Below, in pieces: positions 8,150-17,096 of a stretch of 64,000 nt of DNA (positions are counted from its first letter, which is position 1; every line of letters begins with the position of its first letter). Source of the DNA: Sporosarcina globispora (GTDB lineage: Bacteria > Bacillota > Bacilli > Bacillales > Cytobacillaceae); assembly GCF_001274725.1 (NCBI RefSeq), contig NZ_LGUF01000007.1, forward strand, positions 35,620 to 99,619, given 5' to 3'. The translations under genes were made by a program, and so were the position numbers. Under the pieces are notes generated by a model. It made no database searches. It worked only from the letters and a program-made list of their open reading frames with translations, and was not told the DNA's origin.

Positions 8150-11100
8150 TTAAGTCAAAGAAGTGACTAGCTCCTCTGCACTTTGAAACAATGGACCGAA
8201 TTTGTCTGGGTCCATCTCAGCCAGCCTACGATAAACTGTAACCGCTTCTTGAGCAGATATTTTCGCTTCGTTTACTCGTCCGGCTTTCTGCAATCGACGA
8301 GCCAGGGCGAACAGTGAAAAGGCGAATAATTCCAAATAATCCAGCTGCTTATCAGGTTGGGGCTGGAACCCTTTTAGAAAGAGCACGGCCACTTGTATCG
8401 GATTGATCGATTCGGAGTACAGTCCATAGTCGTACAGGTCAGCGGATAAATCCAATAGATGCCGGGCGACTGTCATTACATCTGCACCACTCATGCCTCC
8501 CAACCTCCGATACAACATCACTGCCTCATTAGCGGGACCAACTGCTTCCCCTTTGCGTCCAGCCTCTAGTAACCGCACGGCTAGCATGTGCACCGTAGAA
8601 GCGAATAACTCCAGATAATCCTTTTGCTTATCCGGTTCTGGTTGGAAGGCGCGGAGGAGATCCACGGCCGCCTGTATCGGATTAACCGCTTCGGAGCACA
8701 GCCCACCCACATGGCACAGTTTAGATGATAATTCCACTAAATACCCAACGATTGTCGTCAAAGCAGCAGGTATGGCTGCCAACTGCCGAAACAAGATCAC
8801 AGCCTCGCTTGCGAGCCCAACTGCTTCCCTTTGACGTCCAGCCTCGATTAACTGAACCGCTTGCATATACAACGCTTGTGCCCGTTCGAGCCAAGGTTGC
8901 GGACAATCGTTCATGTTGTCCTTGCGGATTGGTTTCGCGGGATTTCGGTAATCGAGAATGAGCGGACTGCGACAGCCTGGGGTATAGGCCTCGATAAATC
9001 CGTCATGCTTGCCGAGAGCATTTAAAAATACGCCTTCTACCAGATTTAAAGAGGTGAAATCTTTCACCGACTCACCATTCAACTCGTAGATCCGCGGTAT
9101 ATATTTATGATCTTCTGGCCGTATCCAAAATCGGAACACTCGTTCTCGATCATGAGGAGTGTGAAAGTCATACACTCCAGCCCATTCGAATTTGTCAGGA
9201 AACTTGTTCCGTTCCAAAATACGTTTCTTGAATTCATCAAAGGACATGCCGGCGGCTTCAGTCGCATACAGTAAACCCACATTTTGCGGCACCATGCCAT
9301 AGCGGACCTCAAGCTGCTCCGGATCCGCTACCGGTGTCCGATAAGCCGCGACATAAAAGCCGAGTGGACCGTAGTCCGGCAGGTCCTGATTGAGGTTGAG
9401 CAGATACCAGCCATTTGCGTCTGGAGTACCGGTAGGCGGAGTTCCAGTCAGTCGCAGCCATTTGTCCGGGATAACGAGGTTTGCTCCGCAAGCGAAGCCT
9501 AGATGTACTCCCGTGTTGACAGCAGAGCGCTCGTTCTCAAATGCACATTGCTTCTCTTCAACGGGTAGGCGTTTACTAGGAAACTGGTCGAACCGAATAA
9601 GATCTTCGAATTTCACATTGAGATCAGGCCTCCCCTTTATGTCCAGAGCCCGGGTTGGCAGCAGGGTTGTGGCCTGTGCGTAGGCAACCTGCTTGTATTT
9701 TGTAAACTGGTCATTTCCATACCCGCTATTGAGGAACATCCCCCCAGCAGTCAGCAGAAACGACGGGGAATTGTAATAAATCTCCACCCCTCCGTCAGCA
9801 ATCTCGTCCGCTTCATATACCTCCGGCCGCCTCCCGTGGTAGAAACGGTGCTGGCTGGGACCAGGCCGGTCTATGGAAATGATATAGGCCGCAGGTGGAG
9901 GACGATAGCCAGTGAGCCCTGCGATCAGCGCAAAACCAGACCAGCCTTCCGGAAACAGATTGGTCGGATTTCGGTCACGGTCAGTGGGTCCTACATACAT
10001 GAGGAAGAAACCTATGAGCGCGTCTGCTCCTTCGTAGGGAAAGGCCAAATCGTTGTGCTTGTTACACACACGGTTCATGTAATCGTGTAACCGACGGAAA
10101 GGGCCAACCCGCCGTGTCCTGTTGCTCGAGACCGCGAATTTCATCATTACATAGTCGAGGATGATATGCGCGGCGGTTGTTATGTCAGGGTCCTTAGCAA
10201 ACTCGTGGAGATTAAAGATAGCATGTAGAGACAAGCGCTGATAAGGGCGCGAGTTGAACTCAAGGAAATCGTGCTTGGCGATATTTTGCATGAAACTGAG
10301 CAGCCAGGTCATAAGGCCGTTTTGGACGTTATTATACTGCTGGTTACCTGTCTGCTCAAACAGTATCTGATTCACCAGATACCTGGTGCTATTGATCATT
10401 AACATATGGTTCTCCGTTTCCGGAACAACTTCAGTCAGAATCGAATAGGACTGAATCCTCGGGTCGTGCCCACCTACAAGATGTCTGGGTACAAGCCCGC
10501 GCAATATGAAGTCAAGTTCGTCGCTGGTGAGGAGGTTCCTGTATCGGTATGCCACAACCATAAGGCCTTTCAGGGCCATGTCATAATCGCCTTTTTTGCT
10601 AAGTGTTATACCCAGGAACAACTCCTCTTCAAAGCCGGTCCCTACCTGCCCATGTCCTTGAGTCATACTTCTCAGCATAGCGTGAGCAATGACCCGATTT
10701 GGCAGCTCGCCAGGGACACGGGAATCAGGGTCATCTGACGCTGCTTGCAGGTAAGCGATCAGCAGAAGCGTATTATCCTCAGTGGCAGGCCCTGCCGGCC
10801 AGTTCAACATCCTTTTTACGTACACATAATGTTCGACGATTGACTTTATTCGTGCTGCATGACTGGCATAAGCATACGCATGTGCAGGAATACCGTTAGG
10901 CGCAGGCAGGTTAAGTTCAGCATCGTAGTACACCGCATAGTATCGGACATTAACCTGCAAAGTCTGACCATACGGAAAATTCACGATGTTCGTCAAGTCA
11001 AATTGAGAACTCACTGGTTCAACCGTAATTTCAGGATCGGGATTTGGAGCTAGTGCTGGGTTCAGACTGGATGTGGAACTAGGATTGATCACGAACCCAT

Positions 11101-11965
11101 AGACAGCATCTTCAATCGTGTTAGGTGGTTCGTAGCGGAAAAAGCCGCTTGAATTAAGTGACCGGGCCCAGTCACCCGGCCACACCTGCACCAGTTTCTC
11201 AAGGATTTTTTTATTGTTACGGTACACGTCAACCCGGTACACGTTGAACGAGCTTGGTTTTCCTCCTCCCCAGTTCACCTCTATGAACCTCCCTCGCTGG
11301 TATGCGGCAACAACCATTCCATATGCATGATTAGGTGAAGTCGTAATGGCACCGCGCTCGAACCTCTGTATAAAGGCCTCATTGGGTTGAGGGTAATCGT
11401 AAAACGTAAAGATCGGTTTGCCGAGCGGTCCATCCCAGGCCCCAAGCTCGTGCCAGCGTTCTGCGAATTCAGGCTTGACCTGGGGCCCTCCGGGATTCGG
11501 ATTCGGGGTTTCAGTAGATTTATCAAGGGTCAGTCGCACAGGTATCGTCCAGCCATGCTTGCATTCATCGGCACCGATGAAGGGGTCCGTGCAGAACTTT
11601 ATAATGAAGGCATACTCACCGAATCCCTGAAGCTTTGTCCAAATCTGACTATGAGTCGATTTAACCTGCATTCTAGCCTGACCCTGTCCGGCCCCGTTAT
11701 AGGAAATGTCGTATCGGAAGTAATCGTATTTTAATAAAGGGTGCGTCCACTCAAAACAAGCCTCGTTCCGCAACCGATAGACACTAGTGACTATATTATG
11801 GTCTCTAGACCATGCGATTTCCCCGCGTTCGAACCGCTGTCGGCTCCCATTACGTCCAGGGACATTCTCCTCTGGTCCCGTAGGCTTGCCGAAAGGGCCA
11901 TCGGCCGCACCCCATCCTTGCCAATATCTGCCGATTACTCCACTCACCACAAAATCATTCGCCAC
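8150..11965 (-). CDS. Large LGFP-repeat protein with C-terminal TPR-like repeats
   Basis: About 1271 residues. GTG 11965 is preferred because AGGAGG sits 6 nt before it, whereas ATG 11971 abuts the AGGAGG; the difference is two residues. LGFP repeats lie near residues 10-70 (YWQGWGAADGPFGKPTG) and 175-230 (ERWHELGAWDGPLGKP), each followed by RFERGAI. A Pro/Asn linker, a beta-rich stretch, and a helical body of several hundred residues (including ENHMLMINSTRYLVNQ) that may be a lyase-like alpha/alpha toroid follow. The last ~260 residues hold three ~80-residue TPR-like repeats with EAGRxxEAV cores. No signal peptide is seen. It is markedly more GC-rich than its neighbours, and LGFP repeats are most familiar in actinobacteria, so transfer is likely. 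Function unknown. Confidence 0.75.
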   Translation of the reverse strand: MANDFVVSGVIGRYWQGWGAADGPFGKPTGPEENVPGRNGSRQRFERGEIAWSRDHNIVTSVYRLRNEACFEWTHPLLKYDYFRYDISYNGAGQGQARMQVKSTHSQIWTKLQGFGEYAFIIKFCTDPFIGADECKHGWTIPVRLTLDKSTETPNPNPGGPQVKPEFAERWHELGAWDGPLGKPIFTFYDYPQPNEAFIQRFERGAITTSPNHAYGMVVAAYQRGRFIEVNWGGGKPSSFNVYRVDVYRNNKKILEKLVQVWPGDWARSLNSSGFFRYEPPNTIEDAVYGFVINPSSTSSLNPALAPNPDPEITVEPVSSQFDLTNIVNFPYGQTLQVNVRYYAVYYDAELNLPAPNGIPAHAYAYASHAARIKSIVEHYVYVKRMLNWPAGPATEDNTLLLIAYLQAASDDPDSRVPGELPNRVIAHAMLRSMTQGHGQVGTGFEEELFLGITLSKKGDYDMALKGLMVVAYRYRNLLTSDELDFILRGLVPRHLVGGHDPRIQSYSILTEVVPETENHMLMINSTRYLVNQILFEQTGNQQYNNVQNGLMTWLLSFMQNIAKHDFLEFNSRPYQRLSLHAIFNLHEFAKDPDITTAAHIILDYVMMKFAVSSNRTRRVGPFRRLHDYMNRVCNKHNDLAFPYEGADALIGFFLMYVGPTDRDRNPTNLFPEGWSGFALIAGLTGYRPPPAAYIISIDRPGPSQHRFYHGRRPEVYEADEIADGGVEIYYNSPSFLLTAGGMFLNSGYGNDQFTKYKQVAYAQATTLLPTRALDIKGRPDLNVKFEDLIRFDQFPSKRLPVEEKQCAFENERSAVNTGVHLGFACGANLVIPDKWLRLTGTPPTGTPDANGWYLLNLNQDLPDYGPLGFYVAAYRTPVADPEQLEVRYGMVPQNVGLLYATEAAGMSFDEFKKRILERNKFPDKFEWAGVYDFHTPHDRERVFRFWIRPEDHKYIPRIYELNGESVKDFTSLNLVEGVFLNALGKHDGFIEAYTPGCRSPLILDYRNPAKPIRKDNMNDCPQPWLERAQALYMQAVQLIEAGRQREAVGLASEAVILFRQLAAIPAALTTIVGYLVELSSKLCHVGGLCSEAVNPIQAAVDLLRAFQPEPDKQKDYLELFASTVHMLAVRLLEAGRKGEAVGPANEAVMLYRRLGGMSGADVMTVARHLLDLSADLYDYGLYSESINPIQVAVLFLKGFQPQPDKQLDYLELFAFSLFALARRLQKAGRVNEAKISAQEAVTVYRRLAEMDPDKFGPLFQSAEELVTSLT

Positions 11966-11971
11966 CAACAT

Positions 11972-12564
11972 CCTCCTCCTGTTGAAAATTTAACACGTTT
12001 GTTGTCACTGCCTGAGAGGTGATATAATTTGAAGGGCTTTACCTAACAATCATTCGCAAAAATAAAAGAATCAGATGCAAAATATTTCAGTCATTTAATC
12101 CACCCGCTAATTGTGTAACAACATTCCTATTTTATTGCATTGTGAGTCGTATAATGATTTAATTGGTTTTCTTTTTCGAATAAAAAGGCAGTTGAAAGTT
12201 CGATTGAATTGAACTTTCAACTGCCTAATTTAATTTAATAATTGGTTTTTGGCGCTCTCCTAACGAAACGGGTTACATTGTATAAAACTTTACAAAAGCA
12301 TTTTGGAGTTAGCATCCAGCACCGGCAGTCCTGTTTTTATTCGCCAAACTGCTTGCGTTACTTTAAGTCCAATCCTTTACAATCTTCAATCAACATTAAC
12401 ATAAATACCCAAATAAGGGTCTTATTCCTCGAAATGGTCCCAAAATGGAAAATGAGCACTTATCCTTGTTCCAGGAGTCGAGTAGAAGGGAGCCTTTCTA
12501 CCTTACGGTAAATTGAACTCGAAACCTTCCCAGATGATGTTTGCGGAATTGGTAAGACCTGATG
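11972..12564. other. Intergenic region upstream of the LGFP gene
   Basis: Should hold the leftward promoter of the LGFP gene. It contains the terminator hairpin at 12186-12226. The + strand frame at 12242-12511 has no ribosome binding site and no coding character. Confidence 0.45.
12186..12226 (-). terminator. Strong leftward terminator
   Basis: A 16-bp perfect stem (AGGCAGTTGAAAGTTC and its complement, loop of 9) followed by TTTTTA on the minus strand. It would end transcripts coming from the small decayed gene at 12565-12789 and insulate the LGFP gene. Confidence 0.75.
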
Positions 12565-12789
12565 CTACTGAATACTTCCTGGTGAGACACGAGGTAAAGA
12601 GTCTTGTGTAGGTGAGATTGGGACCTGCTGCTCCTGGATTAAACTAGAGTGTACATGATTTGTAAAATAAGGGTTATACGAGCTCATAGGAACACTTTCT
12701 TTTATTTTTTGTTTAACTTGCCTAGGTTTATGTTTATGTGAAATATCCCCATAATGACAATCGCTTGTTACACAATCCTGCTCCGTTAG
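12565..12789 (-). pseudogene. Small Cys/His-containing protein remnant
   Basis: An open frame of 74 codons reading EQDCVTSDCHYGDISHKHK and, further on, a Pro/Ser/Gln-rich tail ending VSPGSIQ. The composition (paired Cys, His, Tyr, then a Gln/Pro tail) is reminiscent of spore coat proteins. The only nearby ATG (MDS) is one codon group upstream in a different phase and runs into a stop at once, so the 5' end is probably frameshifted. A strong terminator follows at 12186-12226. Family unrecognised. Confidence 0.3.
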
Positions 12790-12906
12790 CTATCCATGAA
12801 GTAAAGCTTCACCACAGAGAATGAAAGTATGTTAATAATCTTTTTAGCTGTCTAGGGTTAGGCTATATCGATATATTGATCTTTGGGGGTTTAATTATCG
12901 TCATAA

Positions 12907-13222
12907 TTACTGAAGTTCACGGAATTTAGCAGCTCTAAAGCAAAACTCCATAAAAAAAATGGGGATTTTTTTATACTATATCTAGTCAAGTCGAAAAGGG
13001 ACTTATCATAAACTGCGAACTGGGCAATTTTCCAGAACAAATCCTTATCCCATAAATCTCAGGAAGCCGAAGGAAGTAGCACACGACATTTCCTCCGCAC
13101 CATCGATGAAGAACATGATTGTTGATGTTTACTATCTCTTGTTCTCCATCCAAATATAATAAATCAGATATTCCAAAGCAAACGGAGCTAATTGCCGCCT
13201 CCTCATTTGCCATCCAAAATGC
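12907..13222 (-). pseudogene. Decayed second copy of the PIG-L deacetylase
   Basis: Nucleotide and protein similarity to 6473-7150 is obvious: MANEEAAISSVCFGISDLLY and HRWCGGNVVCYFLRLP. After FLRLP about 330 bp of the intact gene are missing and the frame changes, but the last ~100 bp, ending FRAAKFREL, are again recognisable. The N-terminal AHxDD metal motif is absent, as homology stops at 13222. The downstream flank (12840-12906) also matches the flank of the intact gene, so a whole segment was duplicated. Confidence 0.85.
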
Positions 13223-13627
13223 TTCAAACCAACCTGAACCGTCCTTTTTTTGTTGATATAAATACGGATTATAGGAAGTGCTTTAACCCCATTTTAACGT
13301 TTTTCTTTTGTGCCTAATTTTAATCCCCAGGCTATTCATAAGTCCATTCCACTTTTTAGCCTTGATATGTATGTTAAATATTCGCCACCCAATTGTATAT
13401 AGACAATCATCCAAATTATGGATATTAAATACGATAACGTGAGGGAATTAACTAGTACAGGAGGAATATGCTTTGTATGAAAAATTAACTCGAGAGTCTC
13501 ATGATTTTCTATCCTCATTTCTCTATCCAACTCAATGGGGTAAAGGAAGTATATGTAATGTTATCCATATGGAACGTCTGACTGCATCACACATTTACCT
13601 GGCAACAACGGGGAGGGAGTAACATCG
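13223..13627. other. Intergenic region before DUF1036 gene B
   Basis: No gene is supported. The leftward 64-codon frame at 13336-13530 has no ribosome binding site or recognisable protein. The promoter for the rightward DUF1036 gene B is expected here. Confidence 0.4.
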
Positions 13628-14014
13628 ATGGGCCTCTATTTTAAAAACACTACCAACGAAACCTTGCAGGTTGTCATCTCCTACCCTAAAGACAACTGTA
13701 GTGGTGGCTATGCAGTAAAGGGATGGTGGATACTGGCTCCTGGGCAAGAGAAAAAGGCGTGGAGCGGGTGGGCTGGGAAACAAAGGTTCTACTACTACGC
13801 CGAGAGCCAAAGTAGTGAACGTTTCTGGCCGAGAGATGGTAATTCCCCAACCGCGGTCCAAACTTATGCTTTCGATACATGTGAAGATGATGTCCTCTGT
13901 GTTGCTCTTACTACTGCCCACCCTGGTGCTGGTGGAGATACTGGTTGCAGAACAGTATATATGGGGGAGATTAATCCCTCCTGGGAAGTCATGGATTATA
14001 CAGTCAAATTTTAA
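13628..14014 (+). CDS. DUF1036 domain protein B
   Basis: A 128-residue protein, ATG 13628 behind GGGAGGGAG. It is almost purely a DUF1036 domain: LYFKNTTNETLQVVISY, GWWILAPGQEKKA and RFYYYAES, with the conserved Trp and Tyr residues. It lacks the ~75-residue N-terminal extension of paralogue A (4098). No signal peptide. The shared terminator and the adjacent PIG-L copy show that both came from a segmental duplication. The domain's role is unknown. Confidence 0.8.
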   Translation: MGLYFKNTTNETLQVVISYPKDNCSGGYAVKGWWILAPGQEKKAWSGWAGKQRFYYYAESQSSERFWPRDGNSPTAVQTYAFDTCEDDVLCVALTTAHPGAGGDTGCRTVYMGEINPSWEVMDYTVKF

Positions 14015-14057
14015 CTTGAATTTAAGGAAAAGATAAATTTTATCTTTTTATTTAGTT

Positions 14058-14084
14058 GGTACCCATTTTAAAGCGTTGGGTACC
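14058..14084 (+). terminator. Terminator of DUF1036 gene B
   Basis: A GGTACCCA / TGGGTACC stem followed by TTTT; almost the same sequence as 4752-4776 downstream of DUF1036 gene A. Confidence 0.8.
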
Positions 14085-14216
14085 TTTTAAATATCCAGCC
14101 TCTTTTTTGTTGATAAAAATATTAATAACTTTGATTTTCTATCATTTCTTTTGGGTAAACTTACTAAGTGTAAAATCTTTTCCCGTTTTTAAAAATAACA
14201 TGCAGGAGGGACAGTC

Positions 14217-16955
14217 ATGATAAATAAAAATACACAGATTTCCTTAATCGGGAAAGAATATGCGTTAAAAAATATAAACCCTTTATCACCTGAAACTTTT
14301 ACAGATTTAGTTAAAAGAAGAGCCTTATCTATATTGGATATATCTCCTGATGAAAACGAATGGGAAAATAACGAAGAATTAAGAAAACAAACGGAACAGA
14401 ATATTTTTGAAAAAATACATAAGGAAAGTAATCTTCTTCCTATTGACTTTTTATATAAAGGTGTAGAGAAATCTAGATCTGTGTGCAGAATCACAACTCC
14501 TTCAGGAGCACTTGGAACAGGCTTTTTGATTGATAACGGAGCTATTATGACAAATCACCATGTCATTGAAGATAAAAATGTGGCTGAAGGCAGCTTCGCA
14601 GAATTCTATTATGAAGAAGGGAAAACCAGCATTAAAGTATACTTAAAACCTTCTGAATTATTCATTACCTCACCCATGAATGATTTAGATTTCACGATCG
14701 TAGCTTGTGAAATGACAGGAATAGAAGATATTAAACCGATAAAATTAACCCGAAATCCTGCTACCATCACAAGAGGTGAATATGTCAATATAATTCAGCA
14801 TCCTGCAGGAAGAAAAAAAGAGATTGCTCTCCAAGATAATACCGTTTCCTATGTTTACGACAAGGCCATTCACTATGTGACTGATACAGAGCCTGGTTCT
14901 TCTGGTTCAGCAGTTTTTAATAATAAGTGGCAATTGGTAGCGTTGCATCACGCTGGATGGTATTCAGATCAATCTGCAATGGTGGCAGTAAATGAAGGAA
15001 TCAGAATTTCTGTAATCGTAAGTAAATTGATATCCCTAGCTCATTCTGGAGATCCATATGCTTCAAAGATCATTGGTTCTTTAGAAGACACTTCTCCTTA
15101 TTTGGGCTTTTATGATGTACATGGTTTGATAAATAATAAAAATGAACTTGCTGAAGTAGAGGTCCCTGCATTTAAAGGAGACAGGCGCTTTGCTGATGTT
15201 GGTTTCTGGAATATTGAACATTTTAATAACGGTGTAGATGATCTAAGAATTAAGGATGTTGCTAAGGTCATTGCCAACTTATCAATGGATGCCTTAGGGT
15301 TAATTGAGGTAGAAAAATGTGCCCTTGACAGACTCGTAAAGGCTTTAAAAAATCATGGATCTAATATGGATTATGTCTACTTTGACCCCGAAGGCTCACA
15401 AGACTTAGCCATATTATATGACGTAGAAACAACCAAGATGGAGCTTAGAACTGACATAAATGATAAGTACAAGGGATTATTACATTCAACACTCCCTTCA
15501 GGAAAGCCTGCCTTTCCTAACAAACGTGAACCTTTATTTGCAATTTGTACTATAAAGGAAGATGATCAAGACATCGAATGTTTAATGATTGTTGTTCATC
15601 TAAAAGCAATGAGGGATCCTGTAAGCGTTAAAAGAAGACAGCTTGCAGCAAATGTCATTTCATTGATTATAGAAGACTTACGTAAGGATGAAGCCTTCAA
15701 AAAACTTCCTATAATTTTAGGTGGAGATCTAAATGACGATATCCCAAGCACCTCTTTAATGGATATTATAAACTCACCGTCTTTAGTCACTCTGACGCAT
15801 GACGATGCGATCGCAGGTCACATGTCTTATTTAAAGGCTCCATTTTCACTTATTGACCATATTTTCGTTAGCAAGGATGTGAATATCGGACAAATCGACG
15901 GTGATGATGTTGCCATCGTCAGATTGGATAAAAGTGTTCGTGATTTTATAAAGAACATCTCAGACCATGCACCTTTAGTGATGAGACTCGTATACAAGGA
16001 TAGAAGTGAAAAATTTGAAGGCACTTCAGGCAGCCCTTCCCCTGCTTTTAACATTTTGTATGACGAAGAGAGTATTGAAAAAACGTTATTGAGGCTAAAG
16101 CTAAATAGAGAAAGACTTAAAGAAACGGACAACTATTATGATGAAGAAAAAGACAAGCTGATCATAAATGATTATTACAGTTCTATAAACTTTAACATTG
16201 GCGAACTTGATACACTGTATCAACATCTCAATAATCTGCTAACCAATACCCATAACAACGTACTTTCTTATAAAAGAAGCCGAAAAGAGTTGCATTCATG
16301 GGTAGACTTAAGAGAAGACGGAGAAACAAAAAGCATCTATTCTGGAAAAAGCGTTAACCCTGAAGATTTAATCCTGGAAGATTTTAGGTACGAAAAAGAG
16401 GAAAAAGAGCTATTCGAAAGTATCTCACGCCATGAACCTCTTTTAACAGACAGACAAAAAGAAGAATTTCTTGAGATGCTGGAAGATAGATCACAATTCA
16501 ATATTGAGCATGTGGTACCACAATCCTGGTTTGGAAAACTCAGTCCTATGGTGGGTGATTTACATCATTTGTTCACTTGCGAAATAAACTGCAATAGCTT
16601 TCGGAGCAGCGTCCCTTATTTTGACTTTGCAGATTACAATCCTGAAGCATATAGAGAAGTCATTAAGAATGAATGTGGGAAAAGGGGCGGAGATATAAAA
16701 TTTGAGCCTGAAGGCGGTAAAGGCGAAGTAGCAAGAGCAGTATTATATTTCTTGCTCCGTTACCCTGGTAAAATAAAAGGAGAAAGAAAAAATCAAATCG
16801 ATATTGACTTATTAATAAAGTGGCATAAGGAATATCCTATCACCTTGCATGAAAAACATCGAAATCATGCAATCTTCGACCTCCAAGGCAATCGAAATCC
16901 TTTAATCGATTTTCCTGAATGCGTTGACCTACTAAACTTTTCATTAGGAATTTAA
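14217..16955 (+). CDS. Trypsin-like protease / EEP nuclease / endonuclease I fusion protein
   Basis: One uninterrupted 912-residue protein behind AGGAGGG (7 nt spacing), with no signal peptide. Residues 1-90 are a charged helical region. Residues ~90-285 are a V8/trypsin-like protease: TNHHVI (His115), NDLDF (Asp158) and EPGSSGSAV (Ser229). Residues ~320-595 are an endonuclease/exonuclease/phosphatase domain: FWNIEHF (Asn332), LIEVE (Glu364), VVHLKA (His461), GGDLND (Asp504, Asn506) and SDHAP (Asp583, His584). Residues ~640-912 are an endonuclease I domain: NIEHVVPQSWF (His765), DLHHLF, GEVARAVLYFLLRYP and GNRNPLIDFPE. All three active sites look intact. I infer a cytoplasmic conflict effector, with the protease sensing or releasing two nucleases. 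It is monocistronic, facing two protease genes. Confidence 0.88.
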   Translation: MINKNTQISLIGKEYALKNINPLSPETFTDLVKRRALSILDISPDENEWENNEELRKQTEQNIFEKIHKESNLLPIDFLYKGVEKSRSVCRITTPSGALGTGFLIDNGAIMTNHHVIEDKNVAEGSFAEFYYEEGKTSIKVYLKPSELFITSPMNDLDFTIVACEMTGIEDIKPIKLTRNPATITRGEYVNIIQHPAGRKKEIALQDNTVSYVYDKAIHYVTDTEPGSSGSAVFNNKWQLVALHHAGWYSDQSAMVAVNEGIRISVIVSKLISLAHSGDPYASKIIGSLEDTSPYLGFYDVHGLINNKNELAEVEVPAFKGDRRFADVGFWNIEHFNNGVDDLRIKDVAKVIANLSMDALGLIEVEKCALDRLVKALKNHGSNMDYVYFDPEGSQDLAILYDVETTKMELRTDINDKYKGLLHSTLPSGKPAFPNKREPLFAICTIKEDDQDIECLMIVVHLKAMRDPVSVKRRQLAANVISLIIEDLRKDEAFKKLPIILGGDLNDDIPSTSLMDIINSPSLVTLTHDDAIAGHMSYLKAPFSLIDHIFVSKDVNIGQIDGDDVAIVRLDKSVRDFIKNISDHAPLVMRLVYKDRSEKFEGTSGSPSPAFNILYDEESIEKTLLRLKLNRERLKETDNYYDEEKDKLIINDYYSSINFNIGELDTLYQHLNNLLTNTHNNVLSYKRSRKELHSWVDLREDGETKSIYSGKSVNPEDLILEDFRYEKEEKELFESISRHEPLLTDRQKEEFLEMLEDRSQFNIEHVVPQSWFGKLSPMVGDLHHLFTCEINCNSFRSSVPYFDFADYNPEAYREVIKNECGKRGGDIKFEPEGGKGEVARAVLYFLLRYPGKIKGERKNQIDIDLLIKWHKEYPITLHEKHRNHAIFDLQGNRNPLIDFPECVDLLNFSLGI

Positions 16956-16998
16956 AGAAAAGTAGTGATTAACCATTCTTTATAAGGAAAAACAAAAA

Positions 16999-17046
16999 AC
17001 ACCTTCTTGATTCACAAACAAAGTGTATCAAGGAAGGTGTTTTTTA
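16999..17046. terminator. Bidirectional terminator between convergent protease genes
   Basis: An ACACCTTCTTGA stem pairs with TCAAGGAAGGTGT, preceded by A6 and followed by T6, so it can end both the rightward fusion gene and the leftward metzincin transcript. Confidence 0.85.
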
Positions 17047-17096
17047 AACATTCACAATTACGTTTTTAAGGTATTTATCCAATTTCATACTTTTCC

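Noticed and set aside
8721-12022. About a dozen + and - strand open frames inside the LGFP gene
   Set aside because: They are by-products of the GC-rich codon usage of the large gene, have no ribosome binding sites and no recognisable proteins.
12242-12511. 89-codon rightward frame
   Set aside because: No ribosome binding site, no domain, and it has no sign of coding bias.
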